Source of the DNA: Darksidea phi
Lineage: Eukaryota > Ascomycota > Dothideomycetes > Pleosporales > Lentitheciaceae
NCBI GenBank assembly: GCA_030770425.1
Contig: JASJFT010000425.1
Coordinates: 1 to 16,182, forward strand
Direction: 5' to 3'
Length of the DNA: 16,182 nt
Position 1 is the stretch's first letter, and the number at the start of each line of letters is the position of its first letter. This document shows, piece by piece, positions 1 to 7,512 of this stretch. A program made the position numbers and the translations under genes. The notes under the pieces were generated by a model. It did no database searches, had not been told where the DNA came from, and saw only the letters and a program-made list of their open reading frames with translations.

Positions 1-76
1 CGTGGCTTTTTGTGTGTAGAAAGTTGGTGAGGGTGGCCACTCGCTTAGAATGGCCACTCGCTACGTAAACACGTTA
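1..76. mobile_element. Terminus of a DNA transposon cut by the window edge
   Basis: This stretch carries two copies of GGCCACTCGCT at about 34-59, followed by ACGTAAACACGTTA ending at 76. The order matches the right end of the complete element at 1100-1143: two GGCGGCTCGCTT copies, then ATAAAACATGTTA. I read it as the right end of a related element, with a TA target site at 75-76. Only the end is in the window, so the class and the interior are unknown. The similarity was judged by eye. Confidence 0.5.
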
Positions 77-95
77 CATATTTTCCTACACCTTG

Positions 96-464
96 TAACA
101 TGTTTTATAAGCGAGCCGCCACTACAAGCGAGCCGCCACCTTTTACTAAGAAATATTAAAAGCTTAATAACTCTATCAATACTAGGCCGATTTAAATAAA
201 AGTTAGTCTATATTAAAGCCCTAATTTAGTACTTTCTAAAAGAATAAGAATTATTAAATTATAATAAGTATAGAAATAGTTATTAAGCTTAGAAGTTAAT
301 TAACTCGCTTAAGGTTTAATCCTTGTACTTAGTACTAAAATACTATAATAAATTTTAATACTTTTATAGCTAATTATATAGAATATAATATATATATAGT
401 AGAAATATATATATCTATAGTTTAAAACTAAAGAAGATATATAAGAAAGTAGTTAAGAAAAGTT
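96..464 (+). repeat. Left arm of perfect 369-bp inverted repeat
   Basis: Reverse complement of 775-1143. The outer 45 bp are mixed in composition and hold the two 14-bp subterminal repeats; the inner 320 bp are rich in TA, with few C or G outside TA-flanked contexts. Confidence 0.9.
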
Positions 465-774
465 TTAAAAATTAGTTTAAAAGCTTAAGATATAAAATAT
501 AATAAATTATACAATCTAACTTTTTAATATTCTACTAATATATATAAAGATTATATAAAATATTAAATTAAGCTTATATATACTCTAGATAGCTTATTTT
601 TTTAATATAATTAATTTATTAAAAGTTTTAGTATTTATTTTTCTAAGTAAATAATTATTTAAACTAATATTTTTAAGTTTTTATATACTTTAATAAATAA
701 CTATAGTATATATATAGAGTTATAAATCTTATATATAATTATTTCTTTCTTATAATATCTTATAAACTAGACTT

Positions 775-1143
775 AACTTTTCTTAACTACTTTCTTATAT
801 ATCTTCTTTAGTTTTAAACTATAGATATATATATTTCTACTATATATATATTATATTCTATATAATTAGCTATAAAAGTATTAAAATTTATTATAGTATT
901 TTAGTACTAAGTACAAGGATTAAACCTTAAGCGAGTTAATTAACTTCTAAGCTTAATAACTATTTCTATACTTATTATAATTTAATAATTCTTATTCTTT
1001 TAGAAAGTACTAAATTAGGGCTTTAATATAGACTAACTTTTATTTAAATCGGCCTAGTATTGATAGAGTTATTAAGCTTTTAATATTTCTTAGTAAAAGG
1101 TGGCGGCTCGCTTGTAGTGGCGGCTCGCTTATAAAACATGTTA
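775..1143 (-). repeat. Right arm of perfect 369-bp inverted repeat
   Basis: Reverse complement of 96-464. It ends in CATGTTA, whose final TA is the inferred target-site duplicate. Inward of 775 the complementarity to the left arm stops abruptly. Confidence 0.9.
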
Positions 1144-1951
1144 TGGATATCATGATAGGCTTGGATGGCGTTCTTATGAGTACATATATTAGACATTGGG
1201 ATACAAGGTCAATACATGCTTCCGCAAACTAGCAAGTTGATGTTTTTGAATGTTAGAGCACTCCATAGCCTTCTAAACGTTCACCATGTTCATCGATATG
1301 TTCAAACAGGTAGATTTAGCTTGTACTCAGTCCTTAGCAAGATAGTAAGCCCTGAGCCCGTGACATGTAACCCAAACATAACATACAGTCCCATTTTCAG
1401 AGCTTTGAAATTTCGCATTATGTCTGTATAAGATCTAAAGGATGAGGTAACTGCTGCTAAATTCTAGAGGCTATAAACGAGTGTATATTGTCAGATATCA
1501 CGTATGTATAGATATCTTGATGGTAATTGATAAGAAGTGGATAATCGATTATTGTCTTATCTGAGTGTTCTGCCAGCTTTTATCGAGTTCCTGTTAACTA
1601 TCCCTTGCTTCGGGGCTGGGTGTCCAGCAAGGGCGGCTGGCCCGCTATCCCTTGATTAGTAGCGATTGGTATCCACATCCTGCCCGGAGTACTGTCTCTG
1701 CGAAGGTAACTTTGTAGGTTCTAATCTGACAGCTCTGCTGGCTGAGCTCGGTGCTTGGTGCTGTGCCTGTCACCAGCCTCTATATGGCTCTGGGAAAGAT
1801 ACCAAATTATCTGACATATATACGCGATATAACGATGCTTCTAGAATAAAAGACGTATTTACTATTATTATAATGTAATATAATAAACTATAGTATATAT
1901 ATAAAGAGTAAACTATAGTATATATATAGTAACTATCTTTACTATTATTAT
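1144..1951. other. Island between transposon ends, no supported gene
   Basis: From 1144 to about 1800 the base composition is normal (all dinucleotides present), in contrast to the AT-rich DNA on both sides. Short open frames exist, for example 71 codons from the ATG at 1216 on the plus strand. None has a recognisable domain or a codon pattern that convinces me. The decamer CTATCCCTTG occurs at about 1598 and again at about 1645. From about 1860 the sequence turns into TA-rich repeats: AAACTATAGTATATATATA occurs twice between 1885 and 1930. Confidence 0.6.
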
Positions 1952-2006
1952 TAATATACCTTATAAGCGAGTTGTATATATAGGCGAGTTATGTACTTTT
2001 ACTAAG
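1952..2006 (+). mobile_element. Diverged left terminus of the same transposon family
   Basis: The 55 bases align without a gap to 96-150, the left end of the complete element. They share TATAAGCGAG, a second GCGAG unit at the same spacing, and CTTTTACTAAG at the inner edge. Most differences are C to T or G to A, concentrated in the GC-rich GCCGCC motifs, which is the expected mark of RIP or methyl-C decay. The similarity ends at 2006, so this is a different or internally diverged member. I found no matching right end in the window. Confidence 0.6.
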
Positions 2007-2034
2007 ACCCTACTAAAACTATATCTATTATTAT

Positions 2035-2049
2035 ATAAAATAGCAAGAT
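2035..2049. repeat. 15-bp direct repeat, copy 1
   Basis: ATAAAATAGCAAGAT occurs here and again at 3277-3291, bracketing the RIP-degraded segment. It could be an old target-site duplicate or a chance match in AT-rich DNA. Confidence 0.35.
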
Positions 2050-2134
2050 CCCTCCCCTAGAAGCTTGGGCTACTACCCGGCGTGACGTCACGTTGGCTCC
2101 TGGGCTAGCTGTGTTTTTCGTGATTCTAATTACC

Positions 2135-2917
2135 TTATTATATTTTAATATTTCGATATCTTACGTAATAGTATAGGTAGTAACTATAGGATAATAATAG
2201 CTCCTAATTTACTAATAATATATATAGATAGTTAAACGCGCCGATAACGCCGAACCCCCTACTAATAATAATAGTAAGATAACCTACGCTAGGCTACTTC
2301 TTAGTCCTCTACTTACCGGTAGCCTTCCTAGCTAGGTATTCCTATCGTCCTCCGTCCTACCTATCCTTACCGGTTCCTCCGTATTCGATCCCCTACGCTA
2401 TCGTTCGTATCGTATCTACTATAGATACCAGCTCTATCTTCTATATTAGGTATTCGCTCCCTTTATAGCCTATTAAGAAGGTCGATTTCTTCTTCCTTAA
2501 CTATCTTCCCTGTATAAGCTTTTCCTCTAGCCTACGTAGATGGTATAGCTACCTCTAGACGAAACGCCTATCCTTATTATATAGGGCCTCGGATAGAAAT
2601 ATAATATAGGTAACTACTAATAGCTATACGAGAATCCTATTACCGCTCGTTCCCTCGAATATATCTAACGTATAGTTAGTTTTATACTAATAGTTATTAT
2701 AATCGAGGAGCCTTGTTAATAGTACCTCCCGCTTATAGCGCCGGGGATACTCCGCCGCGATATTTAAAAGGTTTAAAGCGCTATACTCGAATAGCCTATT
2801 TCGCTCTAGTTCCTCCTACTAAAAGTCCTGCCGAAGGACTAGGCGAACGATCGTTGGTGAAGATATATAGTTAGTAGGTGTTGATGTAAGGAAGCTGGCT
2901 AAGGATAAGAGATAGAT
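2135..2917 (-). pseudogene. RIP-degraded reading frame, TAG-only stops, unidentified
   Basis: Reading the minus strand in the frame of the codon at 2851-2849, the frame runs without a frameshift down to a tandem TAA TAA at 2140-2135. Between 2851 and 2141 I count 14 internal stops. All are TAG and none is TAA or TGA; the first two are at 2821-2819 and 2818-2816. The other minus-strand frame that I translated across most of this region contains TAA as well as TAG stops. TAG arises from CAG (Gln) or TGG (Trp) by C:G to T:A change, the RIP mutation. The decoded residues are protein-like, with charged and amphipathic stretches rich in Arg, Leu, Lys and Glu, such as RRLEEKLIQGR and FEGTSGNRILV. 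I do not recognise the family. It may be the coding part of the element whose end lies at 1952, or a separate captured gene. The start is uncertain because the frame runs back into the 32-bp tandem repeats. Confidence 0.6.
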
Positions 2918-2978
2918 GTAAGGAAGCTAGCTGAGGATAAGAGATAGATATGAGGAAGCTGACTGAGGATAAGAGATA
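2883..2978. repeat. Tandem repeat, three copies of 32 bp
   Basis: Units at 2883-2914, 2915-2946 and 2947-2978 share GAAGCT and GAGGATAAGAGATA-type cores, with a few transition differences between copies; a partial fourth copy starts at 2979. The unit length is not a multiple of three. It therefore shifts any reading frame that crosses it, including the upstream end of the minus-strand pseudogene. Confidence 0.9.
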
Positions 2979-3117
2979 GATGTAGTAAGTAGGATACTGG
3001 TATTATCGCGGGCAATTTTTATACTATGGGTAGTATTAGTATACTAACTCCTCGCTACCGCTGTTGGTCTCCTAACCAGGCTCTATGGTTCGGCATTATA
3101 TGTTATTTCTCGTCCAG

Positions 3118-3276
3118 CGCCTCAATGTTCGAAACATCACCTCGTCGGTATCTTACGATCGATAGTACTGTGTACAGCTCTACAGCTGTGGGTATAGCAC
3201 CTCTACTATGTACAAACTCCTACTGTGTTTCGTGCGGACCTTCTAAAGAGACTCCCACTATGCAAATCCAAATCAA
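3118..3276 (-). pseudogene. Possible degraded coding fragment, unidentified
   Basis: Read on the minus strand from 3276, this gives about 50 codons of protein-like composition with a single TAG near the start and a TAA near the end. Stretches such as GVSLEGPHETQ and AIPTAVELYTVLSIVRYRR can be seen. The frame differs from that of the pseudogene at 2135-2917, but the 32-bp repeats between them could account for the shift. No family is recognised, and chance cannot be excluded over so short a span. Confidence 0.25.
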
Positions 3277-3291
3277 ATAAAATAGCAAGAT
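3277..3291. repeat. 15-bp direct repeat, copy 2
   Basis: Identical to 2035-2049. The bases on either side of the two copies differ. Confidence 0.35.
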
Positions 3292-3979
3292 TACTAATGC
3301 AGTTTCTTCCTCAGGCTTACAGAGATGATATCTTCGCCTGCGCCAAGGAGCTATGGCTCTTTCAAGTATAGTGCAACATTAAATACGATTGACTAGTCAT
3401 TATAACTTTCTTTACGAAAGCTCGCTTAACGAACGCTAAGAGACCCTGTAGATCCCTCCCTACGGATAAACTCGGAGTATGTATCTGCATTCGCTGAATG
3501 CCGCTATAAGTTCGATACAGCTTCTTTTCTAGGGTTACTATCATTTAAAACCTCCGAGGAGTCGAGAAGCATCAGTTGCGATAGTCAAACAGGGGTCTAA
3601 AGCGAAGAGGATTCTAGAGACACTAAACAGAATGATTGATAGCAACCTTAAAAGTATAGTAATCTTCGCTTTACAGATCGGGCATAGGGGAAAATAGCTA
3701 GAGAAGATACTCTAGTTAATTATAACTTTATATAATAACGTTACTAAAAGTTATGACGTTTAGAAGCTTGTTCCGTTTCGGCGTAGGGTGTTTTTCGACC
3801 TGCAGTGATGGACGTTACAGAATAAAATGTCACTAGAGTTTACAATGTCCCTTCGAAATTCACGTTATTACTAACAGTGAAGCTAATACACTATAAACGC
3901 AGGATCAGTGAGCATCTGACATGCATAATGCCATCCAAATATTTCCACGCACCCTAAATCTCTACTATCGTCCCGATCT
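3292..3979. other. Transition from degraded repeat to gene-bearing DNA
   Basis: The composition rises gradually from TA-rich to normal. A 60-codon minus-strand frame (3362-3544) begins with ATG but has a stop directly upstream and no recognisable domain, so I do not call it. The 3' part is the distal promoter of the 2EXR gene. I see no RNA gene. Confidence 0.5.
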
Positions 3980-4022
3980 TTATATATATATTACCCTTTG
4001 CACTCAGCTCCGCCCAACCAAT
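3980..4022 (+). promoter_or_regulatory. TATA-like tract and CCAAT box upstream of the 2EXR gene
   Basis: A TTATATATATATTA tract covers about 3980-3992, 135 bases before the ATG at 4127. A CCAAT pentamer lies at 4018-4022. Both fit a fungal core promoter by position; neither has been tested. Confidence 0.4.
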
Positions 4023-4126
4023 GCTCGTATGCAACTTTCTCCCACCGCGCCAACGCCTCTGATCAGCGTATTTCAAAACTCTATGCAACGCTAAAAGAGA
4101 AGCATTAATTAGTGTGTCTTTATGCA

Positions 4127-4804
4127 ATGAAGCCTAAAGTACCTTCCACATCCACATCAATACCAAGACGCAACACCCCATGCGAGCCCCCGACGCAACC
4201 CTTCCCCTTCCTCTGCCTCCCACCCGAACTCCGCAACAGAGTGTACACCCACCTCCTCGGCAACAAACAGTTAATACGGATAGGCAAATTTTCCGGAGTA
4301 TCGCCATCTTCAGGGATTTATTACAAGCATGTGGAGAATCGATCCCAAATAGGGAGTACTTACGGCGAAGGCCTTTATAAACCCCTGCTCGCCATAACCC
4401 TAGTCAGTCGACAACTACACGCCGAAACTACACTCGTCCCATTTACATCAAACATGTTCCACATCGACGCTCTATACTATTGGAGTTTTCTCTCCACGCC
4501 TTACTGGAGAGATATACTCTCTCCAGCCCAGCTTTCCGCCATCCGCACTATCTCCGCCTATACCCCGAAAGTCTCCTACCGAAGGCGTTGGGGACACGAT
4601 GTAGCTAACTTCCGGGGACTACGGCGGCTTGAGGTCATCGGTTTCTCTGAGAGGGAATGTATGGTTGTGGCCGAGATGATGAAGAGCGAGTTTGACGAGC
4701 GCGAGCAAAGTCGGCGGCATGAGTATGAGATTGAGGTGTTTGTGTCCGATTATTCCGGGTCTGGACGTATATCGAAGTTCAAGTGGACGGGGTACCATCG
4801 TTAA
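4127..4804 (+). CDS. 2EXR/F-box-like domain protein of unknown function
   Basis: A 225-residue single-exon protein. Residues 26-45 (PFPFLCLPPELRNRVYTHLL) match the opening of fungal 2EXR/F-box-like proteins: a hydrophobic lead, LPxELRNxVY, then a helix. Residues 87-111 (LLAITLVSRQLHAETTLVPF...) are the second conserved block, with an xSRQLHAET core. A third usual segment, FRGLRRLEV, lies at 162-170. An N-terminal tail rich in Pro and Thr and a basic/acidic C-terminus complete it; there is no signal peptide or membrane helix. Such proteins form large families in Dothideomycetes and have no established biochemical role; a link to SCF ubiquitin ligases is only an inference from the F-box-like fold. 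The first ATG of the long frame is 4127. An ATG at 4122 opens a two-codon uORF (ATG CAA TGA) whose stop overlaps this start. The gene borders the RIP-affected block. Confidence 0.75.
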   Translation: MKPKVPSTSTSIPRRNTPCEPPTQPFPFLCLPPELRNRVYTHLLGNKQLIRIGKFSGVSPSSGIYYKHVENRSQIGSTYGEGLYKPLLAITLVSRQLHAETTLVPFTSNMFHIDALYYWSFLSTPYWRDILSPAQLSAIRTISAYTPKVSYRRRWGHDVANFRGLRRLEVIGFSERECMVVAEMMKSEFDEREQSRRHEYEIEVFVSDYSGSGRISKFKWTGYHR

Positions 4805-5738
4805 ATATGTGTAGGATGAGAACATGCAGCGTTTTAATCGCCGGGCCGTGGATGAGGTATATTTACCTCTAGTTAGTTGCTAGCTAGAACTTAGATACAG
4901 GTTCATGATGGATATACGCTCTCGAACGCTATGCTGATTGGGGGCTCGAATAGTGTACCTTGATTTCCATTTTCATCACCAAAACCGCAGATTCAAAGTG
5001 CTAAACAGCAGAACGTCTATTATAATGCCCCTTTTGCAGGTAGAACTTTAATATGATTATTTGCTGTTATTGTATACGTAGAAAGTTTGCATAGTCTATG
5101 ACCAGGCCCAGCGAAATCTTAATGCGTACGTACATAGACGCTAACCAACAAGGACAGCAACGCAAAATCTAACATCCAGCCATTGAATTGCTGTCGCAAC
5201 CCAGTGCAGAGCGCGACTACGCGATCCATAGATAGCGTAACCTTATATAGCTTCAACGCTTGTGGTGCAGCTAAAACTCGGGACGAAATAGTCACTTATA
5301 CATTCTAACTCACGCCTAAAGATCTACAACGTATGATATCAGCGACTGCTTAAGGTACTGGAGCTTCCGCCACCAAAGGCACCAAAATTCGATATCCCTT
5401 CCAACACCCTGATAATTTTCAACGCACAACAATCCTTCCAACTTTCAGTCAAGTAGCTTAGCAGTGACTCCTTCTACAGTAGCGACCACTTGAAAACGAC
5501 CGAGTATGAATAAATGTATATCTGAGTAAGAGGCTTAGACACTATAAAACATGCAGGCTGCTTTCAAACATGAGAACGGAACGGATTGCTTTTTGGACTT
5601 CCCTCTTACGCGGTCTACTATCGAATCTAAAATGTAGTCTTGACTGTTGGACTGACTATAATCAAACCTCCCCCCTCAACGCCAACCCATGCAGATAGCT
5701 ACACAACATAACGTACAAACATCGGAACATAGCAATGA
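4805..5738. other. Intergenic, convergent 3' ends
   Basis: This lies between the stop of the 2EXR gene (+) and the stop of the phosphatase gene (-), so both genes end into it. All frames are broken by frequent stops. I see no repeat, RNA gene or conserved motif; it presumably holds the two 3' UTRs. Confidence 0.6.
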
Positions 5739-7037
5739 TTACTCAGCTGGCTGCTCCACCACAAGCGCAACCACGGCCGCAATATCATCCGGTTTCCCGC
5801 CGTGCCAATTCTCGCCAGGGTAGTACTTCTGCACCTCTTTGGCAAAAGGGCCGTCTCGCCGCGTATTCAAACTCGTTTCTTTTGCCTCCTTTGCGATAGC
5901 GACAGCTAGCTTGGCCTGCAGCGCGACGCTATCAGCTTTGCGGTGCAGATCAGCCTGCGCCAGCTTGTGCAGCTCGTGGCTCACTTCCATGACACCATCT
6001 TTGTCCACCCAGGCACCAAGAGCCACCATATTCCGGCTTACGATGCTCAGCACGTCTTGTGAACTGAGATTGTCCCATACGCCGTCGGTGGCGAAGACTA
6101 GCACGTCCCCGTGGCGGACTCGGTGATGCGTTACACTTGACACCTTGGGAAGGTCTGACAGCGTGCTGGGGCCACCGAACACGGCCATTTGGACAAGCAT
6201 GCGTTGGGGGGTTTTGGAGAGCTGGAAGGGTGTGTTGAAGGCGTGCGTCTGCGGCTGCGTAAAATGTCGTACTGCATTCAAGCCCAGATGCATGAAGCCA
6301 GAGTCTCCGAGATTGGCCACTTCGACGTTCCCGTCTGGTTCTGCGACGGCTAGACATGCGGTGCTGCCACCCCCGATAATGTTTTCGTCCTCAATCACCT
6401 CGTCATACCCCACTTGGAGCAGATCCTTCGGATGTAACGATGTGGTGTTGAACTGCTGGGGCCATGACCGCGCTGCGCAAGCCATATACTCGCACAAGCC
6501 GTGGGAAAAGTCGGCAGGGTCTATGCCAGACTCGACCCAACCACCAACCCCGTCTGCTACGCCAAACGTGGTGCTCTTTGTGGTTCCCACCTGACTGAAA
6601 AAGAAGGCATCTTGTCCACTCCGTGCCCGTCTCCGCGGATCCTTCGAGGCCTTGCACTCCCTTAAACTCGTGTAATCAGCTTTGCTGGGATCGTAGACAT
6701 CGTGTGTATAGAGGTTCTGTTCGGCTTTGAACTTGTGACCTTTGGCCGAGTAGGACGCAGCAACGTGGTATGCAAATTGCGGGGAGCTTTTCCAAGTATG
6801 CGACGACGAGTGGAAGGATCGAAGCCCCGTAGCGGCGGGCGAAGAGTCTCTATTCAATGGACATGTTTGTGGCGCATAGAGAGAAACGGATCGCCGCGAC
6901 TGCGAAGCGGCTGATCGAATGGCATGTGCAGGCGCAAGTAGTGAGGATGTGGAGAGGCAGAAGAGGAGAAGACGGGCGGAGGCGGCGCGAGGAGCGGGTC
7001 GAGTGAGACGCGCAACGCCAGCGATGGCAGACGACAT
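5739..7037 (-). CDS. PTC7: Mitochondrial PP2C-type protein phosphatase, Ptc7 family
   Basis: A 432-residue, single-exon metal-dependent Ser/Thr phosphatase of the PPM/PP2C fold. Metal-binding and core motifs lie in the expected order: SGQDA (140-144), VADGVGGW (160-167, Asp162), GGGSTACLAV (222-231), NLGDSG (242-247, Asp245), FATDGVWDN (315-323, Asp318) and GGKPDD (413-418, Asp417/418). The DGVGGW form and the closing KPDD are typical of the Ptc7/PPTC7 branch, which in yeast acts in mitochondria and promotes coenzyme Q biosynthesis by dephosphorylating Coq7. The first 80 residues are rich in Arg, Ser and Ala with almost no acidic residues, as in a mitochondrial presequence, and include a hydrophobic run (22-38). 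The start is the first ATG in frame with this presequence. A probable intron lies in the 5' leader (7053-7113). Arranged head to head with PRP4. Confidence 0.93.
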   Translation of the reverse strand: MSSAIAGVARLTRPAPRAASARLLLFCLSTSSLLAPAHAIRSAASQSRRSVSLYAPQTCPLNRDSSPAATGLRSFHSSSHTWKSSPQFAYHVAASYSAKGHKFKAEQNLYTHDVYDPSKADYTSLRECKASKDPRRRARSGQDAFFFSQVGTTKSTTFGVADGVGGWVESGIDPADFSHGLCEYMACAARSWPQQFNTTSLHPKDLLQVGYDEVIEDENIIGGGSTACLAVAEPDGNVEVANLGDSGFMHLGLNAVRHFTQPQTHAFNTPFQLSKTPQRMLVQMAVFGGPSTLSDLPKVSSVTHHRVRHGDVLVFATDGVWDNLSSQDVLSIVSRNMVALGAWVDKDGVMEVSHELHKLAQADLHRKADSVALQAKLAVAIAKEAKETSLNTRRDGPFAKEVQKYYPGENWHGGKPDDIAAVVALVVEQPAE

Positions 7038-7512
7038 GGCCGAAGCCCAGGCCTAGAGAGCGAGGGTCAGTATGCGCGGATTGGGTTGATAGAGAGCGAA
7101 CATGACGGACTACCTTTGAGCAGGGCGAACGAAGAGGACAGGGACTTTTCGAGCACGGATGGGCTCCTCGGCCGCTGGCGTCATGCCGAAGCGGCTAGTC
7201 TGAAGTAGCACTTACAATGAAAAGACGGAGCATTCTTCGCATAGAAGCCGCCTACAAACTTCGGGAGGTAGGCAAACTTCGGACAGTCGACAAACAGTGC
7301 ACTACGTCACTCAATTGCGCCCGTGTGGCCATCTGATTCTTTCTGCTGGAATCTCGCCGGGATGTGTCAACCCGCAGATTGTCGCGGGTCTCGGGAAACG
7401 CCAAGGCCGTAGCCCTATCGGCTTAATTGCCGGGCCGCCGTTGGAACTTTTGGAGCGCGGCCGACCCCACGACGCAGCTTCACCCCCGCGCTTTTGCGAG
7501 GAACAAGGCACG
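7038..7512. promoter_or_regulatory. Bidirectional promoter region, PTC7 and PRP4
   Basis: The 475 bp between the two start codons must hold both promoters and 5' leaders. No clear TATA box is seen. The PTC7-proximal part contains the probable leader intron. Short palindromic GC-rich stretches (about 7430-7470) occur on the PRP4 side. Confidence 0.6.
7053..7113 (-). other. Probable 5'-leader intron of the PTC7 homologue
   Basis: On the minus strand the donor AAAG|GTAGTC (starting at 7113) is followed by CTGAC at about 7070 and the acceptor CTCTCTAG ending at 7053, 15 bases before the start codon. The length of 61 nt is normal for fungi. Inside it, ATG at 7103-7101 opens a 16-codon frame whose TAG stop is the last three bases of the intron. 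Splicing would remove this uORF completely. Inferred from splice signals only. Confidence 0.55.

Larger units (their letters stand above)
96..1143. mobile_element. Inverted-repeat DNA element (MITE-like or fold-back) with TA target sites
   Basis: Bases 96-464 and 775-1143 are reverse complements of each other. Position p pairs with 1239-p at every place I compared, including all GC-richer outer parts, with no indel or mismatch seen. The arms are 369 bp and the spacer (465-774) is 310 bp. The outermost bases are TA on both sides (96-97 and 1142-1143), as expected for Tc1/mariner/pogo-type insertion, leaving an element of 1044 bp. Each arm carries two copies of AAGCGAGCCGCCAC 17 bp apart (109-122, 126-139 and mirror positions), which may be transposase-binding sites. 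The rest is strongly AT-rich and holds no reading frame, so the element is non-autonomous. Assignment to a named family is not possible here. Confidence 0.85.

Noticed and set aside
1666..1878. Plus-strand 70-codon frame with several Cys
   Set aside because: Its start is TTG, no ATG is available, and the frame runs into TA-rich repeat DNA at its 3' end.
3362..3544. Minus-strand 60-codon frame with ATG
   Set aside because: Short, with a stop codon directly upstream and no homology that I can recognise. It could be a relic of the neighbouring degraded repeat.
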